Source of the DNA: Paguma larvata
Taxonomy: Eukaryota; Chordata; Mammalia; Carnivora; Viverridae
Reading direction: 5' to 3'
DNA length: 64,000 nt
NCBI GenBank assembly: GCA_030068075.1
Contig: CM057829.1
Coordinates: 88,961,889-89,025,888 of the forward strand
The notes beneath the pieces are model-generated. The model was not told the DNA's origin, made no database searches, and worked only from the letters and a program-made list of their open reading frames with translations. A program made the translations under genes and the position numbers. Positions 25,501 to 37,800 of this stretch are shown here, piece after piece (the stretch's first letter is position 1; every line of letters begins with the position of its first letter).

Positions 25501-25816
25501 TTTAAGATCTACTCTCTTACCAACTTTCGAATATACAATACAGTATTAACTATAATCACCATGTTGTTCATTAGATTCCCAGGATTATTTCTAACTGGAA
25601 GTTTGTACCTTTTGACCTCCTTCAGTCACTCTGCCCACCCTACCCACCAATCTGTCCTCCGTATCTATGAGCTTTTGTTGTTAGAGTCCACATACAAGTG
25701 AGATCGCATAGATCTTTGTCTATCTGACATTTAACCTAGCATATTGCCCTCTGGGTCCATCAATAGTGTTGCGAATGGCAGGATTTCCTTCTTTTTTTCA
25801 TGGCTGAACAATATTT

Positions 25817-25863
<47 letters not shown>

Positions 25864-28800
25864 CGCGCACGCGCATGTGCGTTGATGTCTTTATTTGTTC
25901 ATCATTGACGGACAGGTTGTTTCTATGTGTTTGCTCTTGTAAATAATGTTGCAATGAACATGGGGATATAGATACCTTTTTGAGATAGTGATTTCATTTT
26001 CTTTGGATAAATGCCCAGAGCGGAATTATTTGGATCATTTATTTATTGAGGAATTATTTATTTTTTGAGGAACCTCTGTTTATTTATTTATTTATTAATT
26101 TCTATTTATTTTTTGAGGAACCTCTGTATGGTTTTCCACACCAATTGGCTTCACCAATTCTCATTCTTACTAACAGTGCACGAGGTTCACTTTTCTCCAC
26201 ATCCTCATAAACACTTGTTTTTTTCTTGTCTTTTTGTTAACAGCCATTTTAAATAGCCACTCTACTAGAGTGGAGTCATAAAACTTATGTTGTTAAGTTC
26301 TAGCTTTCTGACAAAGTAGTTCTGGGATCCAGAGCAAGTCACTTCGTTTGCACAAAGTCCCCTTCTTCAATATCAAAACAAGAAGGTTGGAAGAGACTGC
26401 ATGTGAAGTCCATCCCAGTATACCCTTCCACAATCCTAATCCTGTGATCAAATTGCTTCAGTGCTGGATGACTACCTTGCTAATACTGCATTCATGTCTC
26501 AAATGATATTTTATATCTAATGCAGAGTCCCTAACAGTTGAGGAAACAGAAAAATGTCACCATATTCTCAAACTCCTATCTGTGAGTGGAAATGTTGACT
26601 GAAACAAGAAACAAATTTCGTAAGGTACCAACAGGTAAGATTTAGTAATAATATTTTATCATGACCTCTCTGTTCAAGACCCTACAATGTTTTGATATTT
26701 CCTCTTATTCATACCAGAAATATTCTCCATCTTTGGCCTTCCTTCCACCCCTTCTGCAACTGTTAAGGTCCTATTCACCCCTCTTTACTTTTAAACAGCT
26801 CCATAACTGGTCTTCCTGCTCTGATTATCTCTCCATTCCCTACCATAGTGTAATAAGAATTGAAACAAAACTGAACCTAACTTGGGGATATTAAACTGTG
26901 TTTAAAAATTCACCAGAGCCAGGGTGCCTGAGTGGCTCAGTTGGTTAAGTGTCCATGCTTCGGTCATGATCTCATGGTTCACAGCTCAGAGCCTGGAGTC
27001 TGTCTGCTTCAGATTCTATGTCTTCCTCTCTCTCTGCCCCTCCCCTGCTCATGCTCTATTTCTCTCTCTCTCTCAAAATAAATAAACATTAAAAGAAAAC
27101 CCCAAAACACTCACCACAGCCACTAGGCTCAAATGCAAACACCTTAGCATGACATACAGGCCACTTACTCTATGGTCCCTGGTCCACTTTCAGATTCAAA
27201 ATTTGGCTCAAGTATCATCTCCATGGAGGTTTTGCTCTCATAGGCTTATGAGAACTTATAATTCTATTAGAGAACTTATGCAATCATTTGTATGTCTTTT
27301 TCCCACATTTAAAGATCAGCCAGGGTACCTGGGTGGCTCAGTCTAAGCATCTGACTCTTGATTTCACCTCAGGTCATGATCTCACAGTCTTGAAATTAAG
27401 CCCAGTGCTGGGGCTCTGTGCTGGGCATGGAGTCTGCTTGAGATTCTTTCTCTCCCTCTGCCCCTCCCCCTGTCATGTTCCCTCTCTCTCTCTCTCTCTC
27501 TAAAAAAAAAATCAGCTATTAAAAATGGAGGATAATGTACACTAATCTTTATCCTCAATATCTAGTATAAAATTTGACAAATAAGTGCTGAATGAAAATC
27601 TGACCTATACTATCTGAAAGTAAAAGACACTCCTCCACAACTCCCCGAATTTCATTTCCTCTTGCAGGGTTCTAATCAATCATTACAAATACCTTACAAA
27701 TTCTTCCTTCTACAATTGTACCAGCCTCATTCTTCTCTGAATTCCAACTGCACCTAAGTCAGTAACTACCATCTAGCTTAATCATTTAATCATTTCTTAG
27801 TGATTTCAGGTGTCCTGTCTCCCAAACTATAGAGCAAACTCCTCAAGGATATCCTAATTAAAATAAGGTAAGTAATAAGTGCATACAATTATTCATTTTC
27901 AAATATAATATATTGTGATCATATTAGAGACATCATGTGATTCTCTGGGCAAATTCATATTTCTAGAATGTCCGAAGTTCTGACTTTTTTGTTATGTACT
28001 AAAATTTAGGGATTGTTACTTTCAAAAATAATTTTTTTAGTGCCAGACAAAAAGATAAATAGTGACCCTACGCTTACCTGGGGTTCATGATAAGACGTCG
28101 GAAAAAGTAAGTCCAGGTGATATAATCCATTGCATCTTGCTTAGATGTAATTGTACCACCAGCAATCTCTGCATTTAAATGGTCAGAGAGCACTCCTAAT
28201 AAGCTGTATAGTGAACAAGATATGGGAAACATACATGAAACACACTTTATCTCACAAAGCAGGCTGATGGAAGGGGGCTAGTAACTTTCAGGAAGAGATA
28301 AGAGACAAGAGGAGAAAGCTAAGAGTGGGCAATAGCAGATGTAACTTGGAGAGTAGGGAAGAGTATTCCTATGGGGTAGGGGAGTAAGTATGGAAGGATA
28401 TTGAGGCAGATGAAAGGAGAGTTGGCAAGTTGGGGTGACAGTTATGAGTAAAGATATTCCTTTCATTTACTCAGTGAGTGTTAAGTTCTTGTCATACGAA
28501 ACACAATTATACTGGTATTATAGAGTATACAAAGATGATCAGATGTGTTGAAAGACTGGCATAAAGTAATGTTCATTTTAGCTTCTTATGTAAAATACTT
28601 AAAAAGGGAAGTGGTATTTAACAACAGAAAAGGCTAAATAAATTATGATGCATGGGACAATATGCAGATATATATACAGTTTTTGCAATGGATGTTTAAG
28701 GACATGAGAAAATGGCAATAAACTGAATGATTAAAAAAATAAGTTTCTAGGGGTGCCTGGGTGGCTTAGTCGGTTGAGCGTCCGACGTCGGCTCAGGTCA

Positions 28801-31800
28801 TGATCTTGCGGTCAGTGAGTTCGAGCCCCGCGACGGGCTCTGTGCTGACAGCTCAGAGCCTGGAGCCTGCTTTGGATTCGGCGTCTCCCTCTCTCCCTGC
28901 CCCTCCTTCACTCTCTCTCTCTCTCACTCTCCCTAGAGACTGGGAGTGTATGCTGGGAGACCATCCCAGAGGAGAATGTTTAAGAATAAGTGTGTGTTCA
29001 TAGTCCTATCTTCAGAGCATTTTGAGGATGTTATGTCCCGATTGTATACTTAAGGATATGGTTAAATAAAAGAATGTGGGAGTGGGGGCGCCTGGGTGAC
29101 TCAATCAGTTGAACATCTGACTTTGGCTCAGGTCATGATCTTGCAGTTGATGAGTTCGAGCCCCACGTCAGGCTCTGTGCTGACAGCTCAGAGCCTGGAG
29201 CCTGCTTCGGATTCTGAGTCTTCCTCTCTCTCTGCCCCTCCCTCACTCATGCTCTGTCTCTCTCTGTCTCAAAAATAAATAAACATTAAAAAAAATAAGT
29301 TTCTATATTACTCTCAATTCATCAGTGGCAGCGTATAAATCCGTATACTCGATTGAAAGGGCAACTTGCCAATATCTATTTGAATAATCACTATGACCCA
29401 GCAATTTCACTTTTCATTATTACCTGCTAGAGAAACTTTATAGACAAGGATAGGGAAGCAACCTACTTTGCTGCAACATTATTTGTAAGAGAAAATAGGA
29501 AACTCTTGAAAGGCCCATAATAGACAAGTTAGTATATAAACTATGAAATACTCTGTAATAGTAAAGTATTAATAATAGTTATATTGAAGTACAAAATTAA
29601 AATTTTTAGTTAACTATTACTGAATATACATACAGAAAATTACATAAGTCACACATGTACCACTCAAGTAATTTTCACAATGTGAACACACCTGTGTAAC
29701 CAACATCAAGCTCAAGCATCACCAGTTTCCCAGAAGCCCTCCTTTTGTGCGGTTTAGTCACTACCCTCATCCAAAGGATATTCTGACTCTTATTTCTGAT
29801 CCTTATCTTACTGCAGTGGCTTGGGCTTCAAGCACAATGCTTACTGGATGTGGTGAGAACAATACTCTTGTATCATTTCCTATCTCAAAGGGAAAACTTT
29901 CGATATTTCATTATTGACTATGATGCTTGTAGTAAATTGACTATCAGATTAAGGACATTTCTTTATATTACTGTTTGCTAAGAGCTTTTATTATTAATGG
30001 CTGTGGAATTTTTGAAACATTTATTTTCATCTATGAAATAATCATGATTTTTCTCATTTTTTTCTAATGTAGTAAATGATAGTTATTTTCAAATAATAAG
30101 TCAACTTCACATTTATAAAATAATTTACACATAATTCAATTTACTAATGTTTAAGATTTCTACATATATATTTGTGAGAGGTACAGGTTTGTTAACATTT
30201 CTTTTTGGTAAATTTCTCATCAGGTTTTGGTATCAGAAGGTTATTCTGATCTTACAAAATAAGTTGGCAAATAGTCTTATCTTTCCTACTATTAGGAAAA
30301 GTTCATGTAAGATTGACGTTATTTTGTCCTTAATGTTATGAAGAATTCACTAGTAAAGCATTTGAGTCAGAAGATTTCTTTGTGGAAAGATTGTAAATTT
30401 CAGATTCAATTACTTTGATAGAAAAAGAGACTAGATTTTCTATTTCTTTTTGTGTCAGTTTGATAAGTTTTTAAATGAATTTTATCATTTGATCTAAATT
30501 TTTATTTGCATAGTGTGTTTCAATTTTTTAAATGCCTGTAATATCTTTTCATTACTAATATTATTTTGTTCATTCTTTCTCTCTTTTTTTTAATCAGAGT
30601 TAAAGGCTTATCAATTTCATTCTTCTTTTCAAAGAACCAACTTTTGGCTTTGTTGATTTTTTTCTAATGTATATTTGATTTCAGTTCTTTGATTCTTACT
30701 CTTATTTATTTCTCCTTTCTTTGAGTTTAATTTGTTAATTTTTCTCCAAATTTTTGAGATGGATATTTAGATTATTCATGCTTTCTTTTAAAAAATATGT
30801 ATCTTATTATATATTCTTATATATAACATACACTATATATAGGGTCATAAATTTTCTCTTATCACAATGTTAGCTGTATCCATATTTTTATATTTTCTAA
30901 ATAAAAAAAACTGAACATCAGCACTTAGAATAAAAATTCCAATAACTCTTTACACTATCAATGAGAAACATGTGTTGTCCTTTGTAGTTAGAATACAGTA
31001 TATTAAAAAAGACTGAGAAAATGAGAGAAGTCTTTATCAAACGGGTAGTTACTGTGCTACAAAGAATTATGTGGTAATTCTGAAATAAGCTAGTAGTTCT
31101 AATTATTCATTACAAGTCACTTTATTTTGGATATTTCCTTATTACCTAGAGAACAAAAACACACATCAAACTAGAGATTTATTATTAAATGCTTGCTATG
31201 TGATAGACCCTGTTATAAGCTCTATACATTCGATCAAGTAACCTCTGAGACAGCCAGTGTTGCTATCATCTCCATTTTACAGATAGGTGTACTAAGGCAC
31301 TGGAATCAAATCATGTGCTGAAGATCAAGGATGTAAGTAGTGATATGAACCCAGGTTGTCGGTCTCTAGAATCGATGTGATTCAACACTGTACTAACACT
31401 GCTTCTTTTAAAAGTTTTTTAAAAAATGAAATTATAATTGAATTCTATCTTAGGGTGATAATTACATTCAGTTTCATTTCAAATAATTCTTTTGAACTAG
31501 AATTTTTGCTGATTTTATAAATATCACGACACAAATATTAATTGCTCTGACATGAATCCATTTAAGTTAATTTATAGCAAAATTTACCTTGACTCTACTG
31601 GGAAAGGTTCATAAAGAAATTTTTTGTAAAAGTCTTTCTTTATGTCATGGACCAGAATTACAGCTTTGCCTTGGTCATCAAACTGAGGCCTTCCAGCACG
31701 CCCCATCATCTGGAGTACATCTATAAAAAAGAGAACAAGAGGTATTCAATAATGTCGCAGATAGCACAAGGCATATTTAGTGATTATGGCATGTTTCGAC

Positions 31801-34800
31801 AACACAACAAAATAACAAAGGATACAGAGTATTTTAAGAGCATGCATATTATCTCTGAAACCTTACTGTTGAGTTCCCTAATAATTAATTAATTCATTAA
31901 GACAGAAAATTGGATCTCCTAAAGGGTCTCTCTTATTATTTGCATAAGTAAGAAAGATAAAAGTTTCCTTTAGTTAAATACTTTCAAATGCTGTTTATGA
32001 GTGATTACAATTTTAATTAAACAAGAAAAAGCAAAACATATATGGGTAAACCTCTTTAGCAGATTATTTGATTATTTTCCCCCATTAATGGGTCCCCTGG
32101 GTCCATTTAGGCTTCACCCTCTTCCCACTTACCGTACAAATGTTCTTTTATTTATACTGCAGGAATCTCTGAGGTAAGAAATGATTTAGAAACAATAGAG
32201 TTTGGGGGAGCCTAGGTGGGGCAGTTGGTTAAGTGTCTGACTTCGGTTCAGGTCATGAATATGTGGTTTATGGGTTCGAGCCCCATGTCAGGCTCTGTGC
32301 TGACAGCTCAGTCACTAATAGCTACTAATCAGTACTTTTTATCTGATTGTGAATTTGAAACCATTAGTTATGCTTTTGATGTTTATTAACACATTAGGTA
32401 GATAAAAATAAATGAAACAGCTCAATACTTGGAATAGCATCTACATTGCACTGGAAATACAACTTTACAATTTACTCAACATATGTTCAAATGTGATCAA
32501 TTCTCTACAATTCAATTCATGCAAATTCAGATTATTAAGGCCAAAACAGACACTTAACGCATCTGTAAATTAAAAAAAAAATTACCTGTAATGGGAAAAT
32601 CCACATAACGTCTTGTTTTTCCATCATAATATTCTGTTCCCTTAATAATTACTAAATGAGCTGGAAAGTTTACACCCCAGGCTAATGTACTGGTAGCAAT
32701 AAGAACCTAGAAAATAAAATATATTTAACTGAAACATAACTTTTAAGTTACATTTAAATGTCTGTTTATGAAACATAAACTACCTGAACTTTACAGTTTA
32801 CGAACAGCTCCTCAACTGTCTTTCGGTCCCTCTCATGTAGCCCGGCATGATGCATTCCTATTCCGAAAGCAAGTGTCAGCTTCAGGTTGGAATCTCTTAG
32901 TGTTCCAATGATGTTCTCCATCTGCAAGTAAGAGCACAATTACAGGATGTGGGTTCGTTAGCTTTAAAATTTTCATTCTAAGATTATATTTGACTAATTT
33001 TGTGCTTTGATTCTTATACTATATAAACAAAAATATAGGCCTCATCTACAGTTATGATTAAAGTTGATTAATTAAAAAGAAAATCTAGTTAGTGAGAATG
33101 TATATCATAAATGAATTAAAGTTTAAATGTTATCCATTTTCTCCTCATGCATCGAGGAAAAGAAATCCGTGGATAATGCACTATCCTCTTAATGAGTAAC
33201 AACTATTAAAAAGGATGCAACGTTGCCTAAAGTGTTTCAGGGTCTTGTTCATCTCTTCTAATAGAAAAACCTTCCATCTTTTTGGCTGAGTGCTAAAAAT
33301 TTAGAAAATATGGACAAAAAGTTAATGGAGAAAAATCAGTCATAATCCCACCAAACAGGCAGGAAGCATTTAAATTTAGGCTTTCTCATTGAACTTAATG
33401 ACCCAAGTCAAGTCATATAACCTTTTGGGGCCTCAGCTTCCTCATTTAAAAAAATCAAACTGGGATATTTTTATTTGCTTCTCATTTCTTTAATCAACAG
33501 TGTAGTTAAATACTTTTTGTATTTACAAGCATTTTTTGGTAAACTATCCTTTTATTTTTTAAGTGAATATAATAGCTTTTTTTCTTATTGGTTTGTAATG
33601 GCTCTTTATGTATTAGAGCTATTATTAAGCTACTTATGAAGTAAAGTTATTTCATTTCCAGCCTTGGTTTAGCTCACTAAGTTTTCATATGCCTAAAGAG
33701 TTTCTGAAACTTATGTAATTTCTGAATAGTCTATCAGTTTCCATTCCACATGGAAAATACTTAATGCAACACAATTTTATGGCAATAGAAACAAATCTTA
33801 TTTTCTTATAAAACTTACTCCCTGTAAGGAAGTAAACAGAAAGCTCAATCTCTTTCTGCTTAATGATAGACCTTTACTGGTCCTTAAAGGAGAGGAGGAC
33901 ACAAGATGTAGCATGGTGAACTTCTTTTTGGACAACTCCATGAGGGGAGTAATGTAGAGATCAAGTGGTTTGAGAATATGTGGATGTTTAGAAGAATGAC
34001 ATATTTTAGTTGCATTAATAGCGTCACTCCCACATTCTCACAGTGAACAACAGTGGAAGATAAACCTGGAAATGGGAATATGTATAATTTTTATATGCCC
34101 AAAGACTGAAATTACAGTACAAATAACCAACACTGTCTTCAGACCTCATTTCTTTTTTTTTTCCTTCTACTATTTACCACCTCTAACATACACAAGTATC
34201 CTTGCAATACATTCGCTCTCCTGGATGTGAATGAACCAATAAGCAGCTCACAAAGTCTCTATCCAGAGCAACTTCAGCTGGCGGCTGCAGTTTAAAGGAA
34301 ATGCGTAAGGCATTCATATACGAAGACCCCAACATCTTTCAGAAAAATTTTCAAGTTTATTATGTGGGAATAAATTGTTTTACACTAACAATCCAAAAAA
34401 CAGGAAGATGAAGTTTGTCTTTATAATAGTTCTTAATGTATAAAAAGCACTACATAGACACAAAGTAGTATTTTAATGACATACACATTATGCTATTTAT
34501 CAACTTTTCCTGAACTGAATGCAATATATAAAGAGTTCATTCTGTTTCATAATCACAGAGTGGTCACCTGATATTACTGAATATTTACTTCATAAACTGT
34601 TAAGCAAGAATATGGAAATGTATTAACATTAATTAATGCTAATATTAACATTAACATCCACTTTCCCTTTTAAATTAGCAAAGGATAAGGAAGCTGACTA
34701 CAAATGCATGCTATAAAGAAAGGTGCTTGTCTTGTCTCATAAATTATATGTTAGCCATTCTCAAGTGACAGCCTATTATCCATTTTTTTTGTTCAATAGT

Positions 34801-37800
34801 TCACTGCATAAATATCTTCAATTTACACTATCGAGAATTAATTCACTGATATTCTTGCTCTGACAATTAATTTCAGGGATTATTTTTTCAATTTCATAAC
34901 TTAGTAACAGTATAATTTTATACTGATAGTGTTCATGTAAATGCCAATCATACCCCCCAAAATCGACCATTTACCTCAGGAAAAGTAAAGAACCCTGTGG
35001 CAGGAGGTTTGGTGAGACATTAATACCCTGTCCTTTCACATCGGGGAAGGTTTTTTCTCATTCCCCTTGCCCCCACTTTCACATAAATCAGTGCATTAAA
35101 AAGAACTATTTGCCTATCTGAACTGGCAAAGACCTAAAATCCTCATGAGGACAATTACAAAAAACAACTTCATTTATTACATAGTTACTGTGGATGAATT
35201 CTGAGTTATTTGAACATCATAAAAAAGCAAAATTTATAGTAATGTTACTCAATCATTAAGTATAAGATACTACCCAGGACAGCCTGTTTAAATTTGAAAA
35301 TATAAATTGTTGATTAAATTATGCCCTTGAAATGCTTCATCTTGATCACAATATAATACAAGCAAAATTTTTGAGAAACGGAGGATAATGAAAACTTAAA
35401 ACATGGTAATACATATTATTTGTTATGTGTCAGGCACTATGCTTAACACTTTCCAAAGATTATCACATTTAATCCTTTACAAAAGTAATAATAGCTCTAA
35501 TGTAACATTGAATTCATTTACACAATCCAGTATATTTCAAATTAAAAGACCCAGTGACCTTGAATACTACAGAGCAGGCTCTCTCAACACTGGTTTCATG
35601 GGAGAATTAACACTCCCCCCCCAAATATTTGAGTTGCCATCTTTTTAATTTTTCCAAAGATCGATAGTACCATTCTAGGTGATTAGGAGAAAAGTTCACT
35701 TATTTACAAGCAAAGGATGTCTTAAGACATTAAGTCTTAATTCTTGTTAAGAAAGGCTGATACAGAATTTTAAAAAAGAATAATCATGATAATAAAACAC
35801 CGATAGAGAAGGTTTTAATTCCACGGTTCATTTCAATTCAACCAACATTTGTTGTAATGTATAGGCATCTTTCCAACAATCTTTGAAACATGTCTGACTA
35901 CCTGACTGTTAAACCTCCTCCCCGCTCAAAAAAAATTTTTCAATATTATAAATAAAAGAAAAACGAATGGATCTATATCCTCTAGGTAGTAGTCTTTTTT
36001 TTTTTTTTTTCTTTTAGGGTGATGGGGGAGGAGGCACATATGTAAACTGTTGAACCAATTACTTTACCTTGATAGAATTTTTTTTTATATTTTAAATTTA
36101 TTATACTCAAAAAGCTTTTGTAGAAATATAAGATTCCATTTAAGTAGATACATTACTCTGTTCCTGAAATACATTCCAGTCAGAATATAATTCAGTGAGT
36201 TGATGACAATCCTGGCTCCAAAAGAAAGGAGGAGACCAGATTGGACAAGAATGAGCTAACAGATTGTACAGCCCAATTCTGTCCCTTTGAGTGTGATATA
36301 TTGTTTCAAGATGCTAAAAACCCATACTTTCTCAAAGCATATCTGTTGTGCTGGTTTTCCCATTTTCACAGAATCCTCATTATCAGAAAACTCTGTACTC
36401 TTTTCAAAGCACGTCAGACTCAGACCATATGCCACTGAATAATGCTTATCAATTGTTTAAAATGCTCAATAAAAGATGCAGCGTAAAGAAGAATAATGAA
36501 AGTTACACAGACTTAAAAAAAATAAAGATAATTAAATATATCACATCTGGTACAGATGTTAAAGTTAAAACAGTTTCTTATAATTACCAAGTGTTAATTT
36601 CTTAAAATACACTTGTATATGATAAGCTCCACAGACTGAAGGTGAAAAAAGTAAAATGAAAGAAACACTTCAGAACATTCTGCCAATATACTAAGGGAAA
36701 AGAAATTGAAAAATAATATTAATTAATTAAAGATAGTAAGTGTCCAGTCTTTGCCAATACTCTGCTCATATTTCCTTGCTATCCTAACTAAAGTCCAAAA
36801 CAATGACACCTCAAAACGATTCACCATACTGTTAATATATACACATAAATCTAAAGAATAACATTTAAATCTTTGCTATGTCTGCTAAATAAACACAATG
36901 CCATTTTCAAATGTTTGCTTTTAAGTTTGCCCTAATTCTTAATAATAGCAATATCAAAACTAGGTCATAAGGTGAATTATTAAAGATATTTTGCTTATTA
37001 ATGCTTTTAACTTAATTCACTATGCTATTGGTAAGAAATCTAAGTGTCAGCACTTCATATTTATTCTGGAATATACATTTTATGCTTACTTCCATTTTTG
37101 GAGAGTTCAGATTCTAACACATGCTTGGAGAACATTTCCATATATTAAAAAGTTCTTATTTATTTATGTTAATTTTTTAATTTAAATCCAAGTTATTTAA
37201 CATATAATATAATAATGGTTTTAGGAATAGAATTTAGTGATTCATCACTTACATATAAAACCCAGTGTCTATCCCAACAAGTGTCCTCCTTAATGCTCGT
37301 CACCCATTTAGCCCATCCCACCACCCAATACACAGCTAGCAACCCTCAGTTTGTTCTCTGTATTTAAGGGTCTCTTATGGTTTGTCTCCCTCCCTGTTTT
37401 TATCTTATTTTTGCTTATCTTCCTCTATTTCATCTGTCTTGTTTCTTAAATTCCATATGAGAAAAGCTTTTAAAATGCAGATAAAGCTGATAAAAGGGAC
37501 CTTATAAAATTAATTTGGTAAGGCAGCATAATTTTAAATGAACAAATAGTATATTAATATGAATTAAATTTGTAAAGGAACATAGCAAAATATAAAAATA
37601 ATAGCAAACTTTACCACAAATATTTAAGCAAAAAGAACCTATCTACATATAAGATATTCAATGTTGCTGTACTATAACAGCAATAACAGTTAACACTCAC
37701 TGAACATTTACTTCTGTTCCAGGCCTGTTCTAAGTACATGAAATAAATTCATGCATTTAATCCTTAACAACAATCTTGTAAGGCTAGGATTACTATTATC

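Larger units (their letters stand above)
25340..26280 (-). repeat. Old L1 (L1M) 3' region
   Basis: The reverse complement L1 3' end is readable from TTGAGCCACAGTTGACATAT through ATGGCTGAACAATATTTCAG to AATAATGTTGCAATGAACAT and AGCCATTTTAAATAGCCACT. A GT/GC simple repeat and a local tandem duplication lie inside it. Confidence 0.82.
26640..27780 (+). repeat. L2 LINE 3' region carrying two SINEs
   Basis: L2-like pieces lie at 26640-26895 (CAAGACCCTACAATGTTTTG, CCATCTTTGGCCTTCC), 27106-27319 (ATGACATACAGGCCACTTAC) and 27513-27780. They are separated by the two SINE insertions. 27513-27780 is the least certain part. Confidence 0.6.

Noticed and set aside
30300..30830. T-rich region as a novel AT-rich regulatory tract
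   Set aside because: It contains the reverse complement of an L1 reverse-transcriptase stretch, so an old LINE explains it.
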